Numbered from the stretch's first letter, positions 48,677-61,559 are shown. The stretch: 64,000 bases of DNA from Gigaspora rosea (GCA_003550325.1 QKWP01002016.1:28305-92304), one strand, 5' to 3'. Notes: generated by a model from the sequence alone, not told the origin. Numbers and translations are program-made.

Positions 48677-50196
48677 TTAAATAGTTTTTTCATGAATCTG
48701 GAATATTTCAGATTCCTCTACTGAAAAGAATGAATGCGAATAATTATAAGTAGATTTCTCTCTAATTAGTTTTTCATAATATGAGTGTTATTCATGCAGA
48801 AACATCTATCATTTTGATTGGACTTATACATAAACAGACTAGCAGTAAAAGCTGGCCCACAGTCTTCAGAACAATAAAGCGCATTTTTTTTAGTTTTACA
48901 CGACTTAAAATAGAAGCATGGACAACGCCATTTTTCAATGAAAAAATAAAGCTCTCTTCGCAACTTTTATAATCATTAAATGCTTTATCCCATCCAACAG
49001 GATTATATCCACCAAGAATTTCATCAGTATCTTTAACTTTTATAACAATCAACAAATTTTTTTGCTTATCACATAAATTCCAAAATGAATCACGAGTAAA
49101 TCCATCTCTAATTCCACGAAGAAGTAATTTAAATTCATATGGATTATTAGTCATTGAATATGTATCAGCTTTTTTATCAATCCATGAAGCAATCTCTGCT
49201 GCATGCTCTTCATTAATAACGTTCAAAATGGTTCCGTTGATCTATGTGGTAGTTCTTGTGTTAAAATCATACGAGGTGGAAGGAATACCGAAGATATTGG
49301 TCGATTTGATGTCATATGTTTTTTAACTAAGTCTTTCCAAAGATTTTTTTCAATAATTTTTTTATATGGTTGAATATGATCGTAAATATCATCACCAGAC
49401 ATTTGAAAATAGCGAATAAGAGGTAAACAATGTTTTAAAATAGATTTTAATGCTAAAAAGTTTTCATTAGACCAATCTTCAGGATTGGATGATAGATCAG
49501 AATTTTGTGCAATACCCCATTTGATAATGTAATTCCAAATCTTAACTTCCTCCATTTGTAAATCGTTACGTTTAATCAACGAAACCATGCATTTTCTTGA
49601 AGAGAGGTAAAATCTTCGGATTCAAAAATTTTATTTGGATACTTAACTAAAATATCATTACACCATTCTTGTAACTTTAAAAGTTTGACATTTTGGAAAC
49701 TTTCTTGATGAATGCGAACAAAATTTAAACGAAGCCAATGTGCATTTGATTCAACTAAGAAGGTTTCAAGATATTTAGCCAACTCGTCAAGAATAAGTTC
49801 ACATGCGACAAGCAAACTCAAAATTAAATGATGCGTCAAGGTTTTCCAATAAAGCTATTCCTCCATAAATATATCTTCATTTTATTGACATTATGAAAAT
49901 AATTTAGTAATTTCACATAAAACTATTTAATAATAAATAACTTACTTGATAATAATTTCAAATTGTTGAATAGAAATATTTTTCAAATTAATCGTTTTAA
50001 TACTATTATTATCTTTATCAGCTATTTTCAATTCATTATTAAAATATAAAGATCGATGTTTTAAAATAGCTGAATGTGCTTGAAATACTTTAGCGTTAGG
50101 TGCTTCACCAATTTTAATAATTACATTGAAGTCTTCTTTATCTTCAAGAAGTTCAAGATAATTACTCGAAAGCTTTTCGAAAAATTTCGCCGTCAT
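48677..50196 (-). pseudogene. BTB-BACK-TLDc protein, copy C (degenerate)
   Basis: Exon 1 (49946-50196) encodes an intact BTB domain (MTAKFFEKLSSNY). Exon 2 (48677-49874) follows a 71-bp intron. By comparison with copy D it has shifts near 49815 (lost bases in the FELMLVACEL segment), 49587 (one base, after LQENA), 49225 (one base, between TEPF and NVINEE) and 48893 (after LSRVK). No single frame covers BACK and TLDc, so only a BTB-only peptide could be made. Confidence 0.88.
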
Positions 50197-50240
50197 TTTA
50201 ATTTCAAGTTTATCTAAATGCGTGTGTACAAGCGTTACAT

Positions 50241-50250
50241 CGTACGTTCG
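50241..50250 (-). promoter_or_regulatory. CGTACGTTCG motif upstream of copy C
   Basis: It lies 45-54 bases upstream of the start codon, at the same place as in copies D and E. Confidence 0.35.
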
Positions 50251-51980
50251 TGCTTTAAATAGTGGTAACCCTATCCAAATTTATTAATAAGTAGTTGCAC
50301 AAAATTGTTACGCCAAACCAGAGTCTAAAATTAATGCATGAAAAATTTTCCGCACCTTAAAAGATTCAAATATGCACACCAAGCGTACTGTACATATGTT
50401 TTACGTATATTATGGATGAAATGACGCACATTAAAATTTTAAAAATGTTTTAAGCTTTGATGCGTTATTATTTAATGCATAACTAATCATTAATAACTGA
50501 TAATCTATGCTAATATATTTATCTTGCTGTTATAACGAAAATTATTTATTACAGTAATTAAATTTTAGTCGACTAAGTCGACTAGAATTGAAATTTTATT
50601 AATCGATAAATTGAAAATCGTCCAAAATGCTCCAAGATAATATAAACTACCAGCATGATTCAATGAATTTTTTTGAGAAGTATCTGAAATATTCCAAATT
50701 TAAAAAGTGCGTTGTATCGTACCAGGATCTATATACAATGTGCCACTATTTTGGTGCTGAAATTTAGAACTGTGACAAACTGTGAAGGGACGAATTTAAT
50801 AAAAATAGCTTTAATGAATAATCGTCAGATTTAGAAATATTGGCGTTTTATTATTCTGATGCAAAAAATTTGGACTGATCTAAGGTAAATTTAGATTATT
50901 TAATATTTTAATTCTGAAAAAAAAATACAGCAATAACAAATTTAGAAGCCATATTTTAATTTTATAAATATTCTCATCATATTTTTTCGATAAAATATAC
51001 AAATTCGTATAGTCATATATGGTACTATGTATTGATATCATAAAGTTTGTGAAATTTCACGCATCTAACGCATTGTATAATTTATTTATGGATTAAAAAT
51101 ATCTGTTACATGCTTGCGATCTTACATATTACTTCATTTTTGGTCTATTATTAAACATAAGATGTAAAAAAATATATATTTATTAAATTCGAATTTATTA
51201 AATTTTTTCGATTTATAAGTTTCGATAGGTTAATTTCAATATGTAACTTTAAACACATTATGTATCAAATTTTCAACGAATGAGGAGTTACATTTTTACA
51301 TTTTAGATCATTTTTTAAATCTATGGTGTAATAATTCTACCAAAACTTTTGTAAAACTGGTACCAGAGATGGTGAATACTTCCAATTTAAGATAAAAACG
51401 GGAATAAAATGGAATATTATAGCCATTCAAATCTGAAATTATTCCAGAAATTGAATAAAAAATTTTTTGATCACATCGTAAAAAATGGAATTGAAATATT
51501 CGCGTCCCTGAATCTTATACAATTATTCGATATAGCAAAGTTGGTGGATTTCTGGTATTATTCTGATCAACGGTCGACAGTGTAAACGACTATGTTGGTC
51601 ACAAAAGGCCACTTAAAAAGATTGACATATCTGAATAATTTTTACTGCTTTGCTATTGTATTATACTATAAAAGTTTTATTATATTTATTGACGGAATGT
51701 TAAAATCTTATTATAATATATATTTTATTTAAATTTCAGTATCTGATTTCATGTAATTTTCATCACGCTATGAACAAGAATTCAGCACATTCTTGTACAA
51801 GCCGAGCCGTTATAAATTACAACTTAAAAGTTAGTCTATTTGTAGTTGGTATTTCTACCAAATCCACAATAGTCAATTGCTGAATGTAAGCTGTCCCAAT
51901 AAGGCGTAAAACATAACACCACCATAATCATCACCTTCTTTCAAATAATCAAAATTAATTAATAGATTATGGCAATAAAC
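50251..51980. repeat. Tandem unit 2 spacer
   Basis: Homologous to 46270-48450 and 54792-56760. No gene seen. Confidence 0.7.
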
Positions 51981-52961
51981 CATATGGGCCGATTTGGATC
52001 TTTTAGTGATGTTTTCGAATAAGATCTTCAAAATTGTACCAATCAAATTAATATTGATAGTGATTATTGCGAATTTAACTTACATTAAAAATAGATCCCA
52101 TGATGAAATGATATTTTTAACCAATCACAAACTATCGTTTCGAAAAAGTTTCTTGAAATCGCTAGTATGGGAATTGGTTGGGAATTGGTTTTTCGCGAAA
52201 TTAACTCCACAACAATTAAAAGGTAGTTAGCTAAATGGTAGGTATAACACTTTGCAAGGCGTCTAGAGCATTAGCAAAATTTTATACCCTCTTTTTCGTC
52301 TTGTTGTCTTTGTTATCTTTGTATTTTTTTATTTATACTTGATTTAAACGTTTAGGTTGTCTTAGTATATTAATCTTTGGGAATTGGTTTTCGGTGGAAT
52401 TTACAGTAAGTAAATATAATAACTGTAGACATGATATTTTTATACCATATTTTTCGTCTTTATATACATTTTCTTAATACTTTTATGCTTACAAATATTG
52501 TTATTTTATTTAAAATGTTTAGGTTATTCGTGTACAAAATTTTTAAGTCATTCGTGTACAAACCTTTTACTTGTATCAAACACGGGGATCATTGTTATTT
52601 TGAATATTTTGAATAAAAAGATTCTTTATAAGGTGTTTTGAAAGTGTTTTTTAAAGTTTTATCTTGAAATTATGTTCCAGAAAAATATTTATTGCAGTAT
52701 GAAATGGTATTTTGAAATATTCGCTACGAAGTAAAAGTCATTAGTATAAAGTAACGTCTTCCAAAATAAATTTTTTTAAAAATTTTGAATTTTTCTATCA
52801 TATCGCAATCTTTCATGCGATTAATTCTCGTAATATCTGTTTATCCGTTGATATCAAATATCAGATATGTGTACAAGTTGTGTACACGTGTATGTTTTTA
52901 CATTAAACAACCAATTGTCACATATGTGATATTATCGTAAGGAAACAAATTGGCCCATATG
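51981..52961. mobile_element. Inverted-terminus insertion in unit 2, 981 bp
   Basis: CATATGGGCCGATTTG at the left and CATATGGGCCAATTTG (complement of the right end) bound a block that interrupts a spacer continuous in the other two units (between 'ggcaataaac' and 'catattt...ttgtataacag'). The interior repeats about 150-200 bp ('gggaattggttttcg', 'ttttataccat', 'cgtctt'). No transposase. The target duplication is ambiguous because the ends are palindromic; TA or CATATG fits. Confidence 0.7.
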
Positions 52962-53192
52962 CATATTTCTATTGTATAACAGAAGTTTGGGACCATATTA
53001 TAAAATTTTTCAAATTCCATCAAATAATATTTATTTTTATCTCTGTCATATTAATATTAGTATGTCTGATAATATATTTCGAGTCCTATTTAATAATAAA
53101 AACAATCAAAGTAAAAAAAAAAAATAATAAATTGGTTTTGTAAATTGTATATAATGAGACTATTGAACATATAACAATTTGGCAATAAAGGC

Positions 53193-54727
53193 TTAAATAG
53201 TTTTTTCATGAATTTGGAATATTTCATATTCCTCTACTGAAAAGAATGAACATGAAGAAACATAAGTAGACTTCTCTCTGATTAGTTTTTCATAAAATGA
53301 AGTTTCTTCGTAACAATAACATCTATTATTTCGATTGGAATTATACATGTACAGAGAACAAGAAAAAATAAGCCCACTATTTTTAGAACAATGAATCGCA
53401 TTTACTGTATCTTTTACACGACTTAAGATAGAAGATTGGACAGCACAATTTTTCAATGAAAAAGTAAAGCTCTCTTTGCAACTTTTCAAACCATAAAGTG
53501 CTTTATCCCATCCAATAGGATTATATCCACCAAGAATTTCATCAGTGTCTTTAACTTTTATAACAATCACCAAATTTTTTTGCTTATCGCATAAATTCCA
53601 AAATGAATCACGAGTAAATCCATCTCTACTTCCACGAAAAAGTAATTTAAATTCATATGGATTATTAGTCATAGAATACGTATCAGCTTTTTTATCAATC
53701 CATGATGCAATCTCTGCTGCATGTTCTTCATTAATAACATTCGAAAATGGTTCCGTTGATCTATGTGGCAGCTCTTGTGTTAAAATCACACGAGGCGGAA
53801 GAACTACCGAAGATATTGGTCGATCTGGAGTCATATGTCTTTTAACTAAGTCTTCCCAAAGATTTTTTTCAAGAATTTGTTGATAGGGTTGAATATGATC
53901 GTAAATATCACCACCAGGCATTTGAAAATATCGGACAAGAGGTAAACAATTTTTTAAAGTAGATTTTAATGCTAAAAAGTTTTCATTAGACAAATCTTCA
54001 GGATTGGATGATAGTTCAGAATTTTGTGCAATACCCCATTTGATAATGTAATTCCAAATCTTAACTTCTTCCATTTGTAAATCGTCTCGTTTAATCAACG
54101 AAACCAATGCATTTTCTTGAAGAGATGTAAACTCTTCGGATTCAAAAATTTTATTTGGATACTTAACTAAAATATCATTACACCATTCTTGTAACTTTAA
54201 AAGTTTGTCATTTTGGAAACTTTTTTGATGAATGCGAACAAAATTTAAACGAAGCCAATGTGCATTAGATTCAATTAAGAAAATTTCAAGGTATTTGACC
54301 AACTCTTCAAGAATAAGTTCACATGCGACAAGCATTAACTCAAAAATAAATGATGCGCCAAGGTTTTCCAATAAAGCTATTCCTCCATAAATATATCTTT
54401 ATTTTATTGACATTAAGAAAATAATTTAGAAATTTCACATTTAATATACGGAACTATTTAATAACAAATAACTTACTTGATAATAATTTCAAATTGTTGA
54501 ACAGAAATATTTTTCAAATTAATCGTTTTAATATTATTCATATCATTATCAGCTATTTTCAATTCATTATGAAAATATAAAGATCGATATTTTAAAATAA
54601 CTGAATGTGCTTGAAATACTTTATCGTTTGGTGCTTCACCAATTTTAATAATTACATTGTAGTCATCTTTATCTTCAAGAAGTTCAAGATAATTATTCGA
54701 AAGTTTTTCGAAAAACTTCGCCGTCAT
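53193..54727 (-). CDS. BTB-BACK-TLDc domain protein, copy D (intact)
   Basis: Exon 1 (54477-54727, 251 nt) and exon 2 (53193-54396, 1204 nt) are joined by an 80-bp GT-AG intron to give 484 residues without a stop. A BTB/POZ fold occupies about residues 20-110 (FNV/YNVIIKIGE..., VFQAHSVIL, FHNELK), BACK about 130-240 (LIESNAHWLRLNFV, EEVKIWNYIIKWG), and TLDc about 300-480 (INEEHAAEIASWID, FKLLFRGSRDGFT, GGYNPIGW, FSVEEYEIFQIHEK). BTB usually mediates dimers or Cullin-3 ligase adaptors; TLDc domains are linked to oxidation resistance and V-ATPase. This layout is strongly expanded in Rhizophagus. No signal peptide or membrane span is seen. It is the only copy in the window with both exons open. 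Confidence 0.93.
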
Positions 54728-54775
54728 TTTAATTTCAAGTTTATCTAACTGCGTGTGTACAAAGTACAGAAATAA

Positions 54776-54787
54776 GTACGTACGTGC
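54776..54787 (-). promoter_or_regulatory. GTACGTACGTGC motif upstream of copy D
   Basis: 49-60 bases upstream of the start codon of the intact gene. Its promoter role is inferred from position. Confidence 0.4.
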
Positions 54788-54791
54788 TTTA

Positions 54792-56963
54792 AATAGTGGT
54801 AACTCTATCCAAATTTTATTATAAGTAGTTGCACAAAATTGTTACGCCAAACCAGAGTCTAAAATTAATGGCGGAAGACACAAGAAAATTTCCGCTTCTT
54901 AAAAGATTCAAATATGCACACCACACCAAGCGTACTGTGCATATGTTTTAAATTATGGATGAAATGACGCACATTAAAAATTTTAAATTCATGTTTTAAG
55001 CTTTGATGCGTTATTATTTAATGCATAACTAATCATTAATAACTGATAATGCTAATATATTTATCTTGCTGTTATACGAAAATTATTTATTATAGTAATT
55101 AAATTTTAGTCGACTAAGTCGACTAAAAATTGAACTTTTATTAATCGATAATTGAAAATCGTCCAAAATATTCCAAGATAAATTATAAACGATTATAAAT
55201 TACCAGCATGATTGAATGAATGTTTTGAGAAGTATCTGAAATATTCTAAATTTAAAAAGTGCGCTGTAGCGTACCAGGATCTATATACAATGTGCCACAA
55301 TTTTGATGCTGAAATTTAGAACTGTGCCAAACTGGGAAGGGACGAATTTAATAAAAACAGTTTTAATGAATAATGGTCAGATTTAGAAATATTAGCGTTT
55401 TATTATTCTGATGCAAAAAATTTGGACTATCTAAGGTAAATTTAGAATTATTTAATATTTTATTCTGAAAAAAAATGCAGTAATAACAAATTTAGAAGCC
55501 ATATTTTAATTTTATAAATATTCTCACCACATTTTTTCGATAAAATAAACAAGTTCGTATAGTTAAACAAATCTCGTATTTGGTACTATGTATTGATATC
55601 ATAAGGTTTGTGAAATTTCACGCATCTAACGCATTTTATAATTTATTTGTGGATATTAAAATATCTGTTATATGCTTTGCGATCTTAGATATTACTTCAT
55701 TTTTTGGTCTTTATTAACATAAGATGTAAAAATATATATATATACGGGGGTGAGTCAATAGAAATCAAGCAAATTTTTTTAGTAACTTTTTTTAAAAGTT
55801 TAAATCAAAATATCTTGACAAGAACTTGATCAAAATTTGATAAATTTTTTTAAAATTAATTCTATAAGTTTATAAAATTATTTTTAAAAAAAAATTTATC
55901 AAATTTGGTTAAATTTTTATTAAATTATTTCTGTTCAAAGTTTTCAAAAAAATTTTATTATAAAAAATTTCTTGATTTCTATTGACTCACCCCCATATAT
56001 TAAATTCAAATTGTATTAAATTTTTTGATTTATAAGTTTCGATAGGTTAATTTCAATATGTAACTTTAACCACATGATATATCAAATTTTCAGCGAATGA
56101 GAAGTTACACTTTTACATTTTAGATCATTTTTTAAATCTATGGTGCAATAATTCTGCCAAAACTTTTGTAAAACTGGTACCAGAGATGGTGAATACTTCC
56201 ATTAAGATAAAAATGGGAATAAAATGGAATATTATAGCCATTCAAATCTGAAATTATTCCATAAATTGAATAAAAAATTTTTTGATCACATCGTAATAAA
56301 ATGGAATTGAAATATTCACGTTCCTGAATCTTATACAATTATTCGATATAGCAAAGTTGGTGGATTGCTGGTATTCTGATCAACGGTCGACAGTGTAAAC
56401 GGCTATGTTGGTCACAAAAGGCCACTTAGAAAGATTGACATATTTAAATAATTTTTACTGCTTTGCTATTGTCTTATACTATAAAAGTTTTATTATATTT
56501 ATTGTAGAATATTATAATCTTATTATCATATATTTTATTTAAGTTTCAGTATCTGATTTTCATGTAATTTTCATCACGTTATGAACAAGGGTCCAGCACA
56601 TTCTTGTACCAGCCGTTATAAATTACAACTTAAAAGTTAGTCTATTTGCATTTATACCAAATCCACAGTTGTCAATTGCTGACTGTAAGCTGCCGACCCA
56701 ATAAGGCGTATAACACATAACACCACCATCAACATCTTCTTTCAGATAATCCAAATTGATTAATAGATTGTATAACAGAAACTTGGGACCACATTGTAAA
56801 ATCTTTCAAATTCCATCATATAATATTTATTATAATCTCTGTTATATTGATATTAGAATGTCCGATACATAATACAAAGTAAAAAAAAAATAAAAAAAAT
56901 AAAATTGGAGTTATAAATTGTATATAATGAGATTTTTGAATATAACAATTTGGCAATGAAGGC
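54792..56963. repeat. Tandem unit 3 spacer
   Basis: Homologous to the spacers of units 1 and 2 and continuous apart from the MITE at 55745-55995. No gene seen. Confidence 0.7.
55745..55995. mobile_element. TA-flanked MITE in unit 3, 251 bp
   Basis: The ends CGGGGGTGAGTCAATAGAAA and TGGGGGTGAGTCAATAGAAA (complement of the right end) are inverted repeats, with TA on each side (55743-55744 and 55996-55997). It is absent from the other two spacers. Confidence 0.85.
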
Positions 56964-58474
56964 TTAAATAGCTTTTTCATGAATCTGAAATATTTCATAT
57001 TCCTCTAATGAAAAGAATGAACATGAAGAAGAATAATAAGTAGATTTCTCTCTAATTAGTTTTTCATACGTTAAAGTGTTATTGTAGCAGTAACATCTAT
57101 CATTTGAATTGGAACGATACATAATCAGACCACCGGTAAAACTTGGCCCACAACTTTTAAAATAATAAATCGCATTTGCTGTATCTTTTACACGACTTAA
57201 TATAGAAGTCTGGACTGCGCCATTTTTTAATGAGAAAATAAAGCTTTCTTTGCATCTTTTAAAAAAATTAAGTGCTTTATCCCATCCAACAGGATTATAT
57301 CCGCCAAGAATTTCATCAGTGCCTTTAACTTTTATAACAATGACTAAATTTTTTTGCTTATCGCATAAATTCCAAAATGAATCACGAGTAAATCCATCTC
57401 TACTTCCACGAAAAAGTAATTTAAATTCATATGGATTATTAGTCATGGAATACGTATCAGCTTTTTTATCAATCCATGATGCAATCTCTGCTGCATGTTC
57501 TTCATTAATAACATTCGAAAATGGTTCCGTTGATCTATGTGGCAGCTCTTGTGTTAAAATCACACGAGGCAGAAGAACTACCGAAGTTATTGGTCGATCT
57601 GGAGTCATATGTTTTTTAACTAAATCTTTCCAAAGATTTTTTTCAAGAATTTGTTGATAGGGTTGAATATGATCGTAAATATCACCACCAGGTATTTGAA
57701 AATATCGGACGAGAGGTAACCAATTTTTTAAAGTAGATTTTAATGCTAAAAAGTTTTCATTAGACCAATCTTCAGGATTGGATGATAGATCAGAATTTTG
57801 TGCAACACCCCATTTGATAATGTAATTCCAAATCTTAACTTCCTCCATTTGTAAATCATCTCGTTTAATCAACGAAACCAATGCAATTTCTTGAAGAGAT
57901 GTAAACTCTTCGGATTCAAAAATTTTATTTGGATACTTAACTAAAATATCATTACACCATTCTTGTAACTTAAAAAGTTTGTCATTTTGGAAACTTTTTT
58001 GATGAATGCGAACAAAATGTAAACGAAGCCAATGTGCATTAGATTCAATTAAGAAAATTTCAAGGTATTTGACCAACTCTTCAAGAATAAGTTCACATGC
58101 GACAAGCACTAACTCAAAAATAAATGATGCGTCAAGGTTTTCCAATAAAGCTATTCCTCCATAAATATATCTTTATTTTTATTGACATTAAGAAATAATG
58201 TTAATAATTTTTTATATAATAAATGATCCTAAATAACTAGTAACTTACTTGATAATGATTTCAAATTGTTGAATAGAAATATTTTTCAAATTAATCATTT
58301 TAATATTATTCTTATCTTTATCAGCTATTTTCAATTCATTATGAAAATAGCTGAATGTGCTTGAAATACTTTATCGTTTGGTGCTTCACCAATTTTAATA
58401 ATTACATTGAAGTCATCTTTATCTTCAAGAAGTTATAATTATTCGAAAGCTTTTTTGAAAAATTTCGCAGTCAT
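56964..58474 (-). pseudogene. BTB-BACK-TLDc protein, copy E (BTB exon broken)
   Basis: Exon 2 (56964-58170) is open throughout and encodes complete BACK and TLDc, close to copy D. Exon 1 (58249-58474) starts MTAKFFKKAFE and then hits TAA: compared with copy D it has one extra T near 58452, a 4-base loss near 58435 and a 22-base loss near 58348. The first methionine codons of exon 2 lie well inside BACK, so an N-terminally truncated TLDc protein is possible but unproven. A Gypsy-like element begins at about 58532, just beyond the upstream motif. Confidence 0.85.
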
Positions 58475-58519
58475 TTTAATTTCAAATTTATCTATTAAAT
58501 GTGTGTGTACAACGTTGCA

Positions 58520-58532
58520 ACGTACGTACGTT
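58520..58532 (-). promoter_or_regulatory. ACGTACGTACGTT motif upstream of copy E
   Basis: 46-58 bases upstream of the start codon. The retroelement sequence (TGTGAAGGG) starts directly after it. Confidence 0.4.
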
Positions 58533-60019
58533 GTGAAGGGTTCTCTGTACCCGTGATAGAATTAGTTTCTTTCTTTTTTTTGCTATTTTTCTATTTTCTT
58601 CCTTTTCCTTCTTTTTCTTTCTCTTTTCTTTTTTACTTCGCCCGAAATACATAGCCACCTATATATACTCAACTAGTCAGTACATATAAAAAAAGATAAG
58701 GCCCAAAGATAGAAGTAGTAAATTATTTCCTTATCTGTATAAGGCCCTGCATTTATTCGCGAAGTTGCATTTATTCGCGAAATTACATTTATTCACTTTG
58801 TTGCATTTATTCACTAAGTTACATTTATTTGCTTTCGTGCATTTATGCACTAAGTTCTGTAGTCTAAGCCATGTGTAAATAAGAATGTAAAAAGTATTTA
58901 AGCGATAGTTAAGTCACATTTAATAAAGAACAACTCAGTTAGAGTTAAAGTTAAGAACTCAGTTGAGTTTAATACTTTGAAATCATAATAGTAGAAGTAG
59001 TGACTCCCATAGTTAATTACTTGCCTCATAAATACCTTTGCCCATATTAAATCGTCCACTTTTCGTTAAAGAGTAAACCTTCGAAATTCGAGTAGAAGTG
59101 TTGTGTAGTATAGTTTCCGTCTATTTTTCCCGATATTAATGTGTTTAGTCCTCATTGATTTACCAGTAAGAGAAAATAAAAGAACCTAAGTCATAGTACT
59201 TACTCCTATTTATACTAAAAACCTTAGTTAGTCACCTGCTCTATTGTTACTACAAATAAGACAAGGCTTAGCTACCTTATTATCAAACAATCAGTAACCC
59301 CGTGGTTACCTAGTATTGATCAACCTTGGAAGACCAATCGGCAACCCGATGTTATGCTCAAAGAAATTTTTATTATGGTTTATTTTATTTTACTTTATTT
59401 TATATTATTTGTCTTTATTGGGAAGAATTGACGTGGTAAATTAAAAACTGGGTACAAAACCCTTTACGAGGGGACGAAACCCTCCATAAGGGAGTATAAC
59501 CCACTACAAGGGGAAAACTATCTCAATGAGGAATAGTTACCCTCAAAGAGAGGTAAACAACATAGTTAGGGTTTTAAACCCCCAGAAATTTGGAAATTAT
59601 AAAAAGGGATAGGTTTCAAACGTCAATAGAGATAATACATGCTCGCAGTTGCAGTATTTGCATAAATTAGTTGTTTATATATAAATGTACTCCCATTGAC
59701 TATTATATTTTTTAATAAAGAAACTATTTGTATATAATTGCGTTAGCTGCATAGCAGTATTGTTTGCAGTCTTCTACATAAATCCCATGATTTCCTTCCT
59801 TCATTCTTCGATCATGTATCACTTTGATTTAAATTAATTATCACTTCCCTTTGTTAACGACCAAAATAAACTGGCTTTATACTTTTCCCTTTACTCTTTT
59901 TTCCTGCTCTCCCCATTTGGTTAGTGCTGATTGTGTGGACATTTTGAACTGTATTCCTAAGAATACAGAAGAAAACAAAAAAAAAAATTAAAAAAAAGAA
60001 ATTAAATGGTTTATTGAAA
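58532..60019 (+). mobile_element. Gypsy-like element, probable 5' LTR and leader
   Basis: It starts TGTGAAGGGTTCTC where the homology between BTB units ends. Contents include 'gcatttattcgc' repeats (58745-58850) and short 'aaaccct'/'ctacaagggg' repeats (59450-59580). The LTR 3' border and the primer-binding site could not be fixed; gag follows. Confidence 0.5.
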
Positions 60020-61500
60020 ATGGACCCTTTTTTCGATATAAATAATGACAATAATGACGGTCAAGGAAACCAAGGAAACGATTTTTGGCGGCAAGTTCAC
60101 CAGTTGTTGCAACTAATGGCAGGCGCACTTACTCAAGTTATCCAGAACAACCAAATACAAGAAATGAACGTAATGACTATTCATACGTTTACTAGAGAAA
60201 ACCAAGACCCAGTAGCTTGGTTAAAGGCTGTAAGTCGTGCATTTGAGACTAATAATATATAGTGTGATCGATGCATCGTGGTAGTAGGTGCATATTTGAC
60301 CGGAATGGCTGCTCTATGGTGGGAAACTTGAAGAAATAATAGACCTCATAATGACTGGTGGGAAGATGATTTGCACTCTAACACGAGTTTTGTACATCAA
60401 TTCCAGCAGAATTTTTGTACACAAATGCTTATGAGCCATGGAGTACAGAATTGCTCACCGGATGTCAGAAGGTAGGGGAAGCTGTTGATCAATATGCAGC
60501 AGATATGGTGGCTTTGTTTAGGCATGTGTCGGTAGGAGGAAATCAGTACCCTGAGGCAATGAAAGCTCAAATTTTCGTGTAAGGCTTACGGCCGGATTTG
60601 GCACTAGCAGTGGGTTTATTCATGCTAGGAACTTTGCAGGTTGCTATAGAAAGAGCTAAGTTTAGTGAATTGACTCTTTCTAGAAACGGTATTATGTGTA
60701 ACTAAGCTCTTTCGACGAATTTGATGGCGTCATACCTACAATATCTATTAAACGGAGCAGCTCAGCCTCCTACCCTCAAACTGATAGAATACCCTAAAGG
60801 AATTAACAATATTAATGGGAGAATTAGTATTGACATTAAAAAATGATAATGAAACAAGGAGAAACCCAAGTCAAAATCGTGGTAATGCTCCCTTCTGAGG
60901 AAATCGATCCCAAATCATGTGTTTCATATGTCAGCAACCAGGACATATCTCATACGAGTGCCCTACGTTAAGACATAATGTTAATAATAACCCCTGGCCT
61001 ATGGCAAATAAAAACGAAAGGGCAAGAATACCAGAAGGTAAAGAAAACTCTAATTGAAATAGGCCAATGGTGGATATTAATCAGGCACAAGCTATGTTGG
61101 CCTAGTTATTGAATAGCAATGAGTCTTTAAACTAAAGAACGTACCTCATGAGGGTGAGAGTACATATAAGTCTGAAATACCCTCATCAGACCCTTTACTC
61201 GAGGTTTTCACAGCAAAAAGAAGGAAGAAGAATGATGGCGAGGCCGAAGAAGTAGAAACTCCAGAAGAAAATAAAGAAAAGGACAATCTCATGCATAAAG
61301 AAAAAAAAGTGATCGTGAAAAAAAGAAAAACCAAACCTGTTGAGCCTTTAATAACGCTAATATACAACCGTATTCAATTATGTCTGATCTTCAAAATAAG
61401 AAAGCAGATATCACGTACGCCCAATTGTTTCAAGTAGCCCCTAATATTAAAAAGGAATTGGTAAAAATAACTAAAGCAGGAAGGGTAGTAATGTTATAGA
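60020..61500 (+). pseudogene. Ty3/Gypsy gag to protease relic
   Basis: The ATG at 60020 starts MDPFFDINNDNNDG, and an N-terminal gag segment (VAWLKAVSRAFETNNI) runs to TAG at 60260-60262. The frame continues YLTGMAALWWET-stop-RNNRPHNDWW, then shifts to give GEAVDQYAADMVALFRHVS and GLRPDLALAVGLF. A zinc knuckle CFICQQPGHISYEC (Cx2Cx4Hx4C) lies at about 60920-60970. A basic linker and the start of the protease region (SDLQNKKADITYAQLFQVA) end near 61500, where a second LTR begins. No reverse transcriptase remains. Confidence 0.85.
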
Positions 61501-61559
61501 ACAGGTTTCTAAATTCTAAACGCTAGAATATTCTAAGTGTTTCTATTATTGTATAGTTG

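Noticed and set aside
53545-57657. Plus-strand open frames opposite BTB-TLDc copies D and E
   Set aside because: Antisense shadows of conserved TLDc coding sequence; the two resemble each other only because the genes do.
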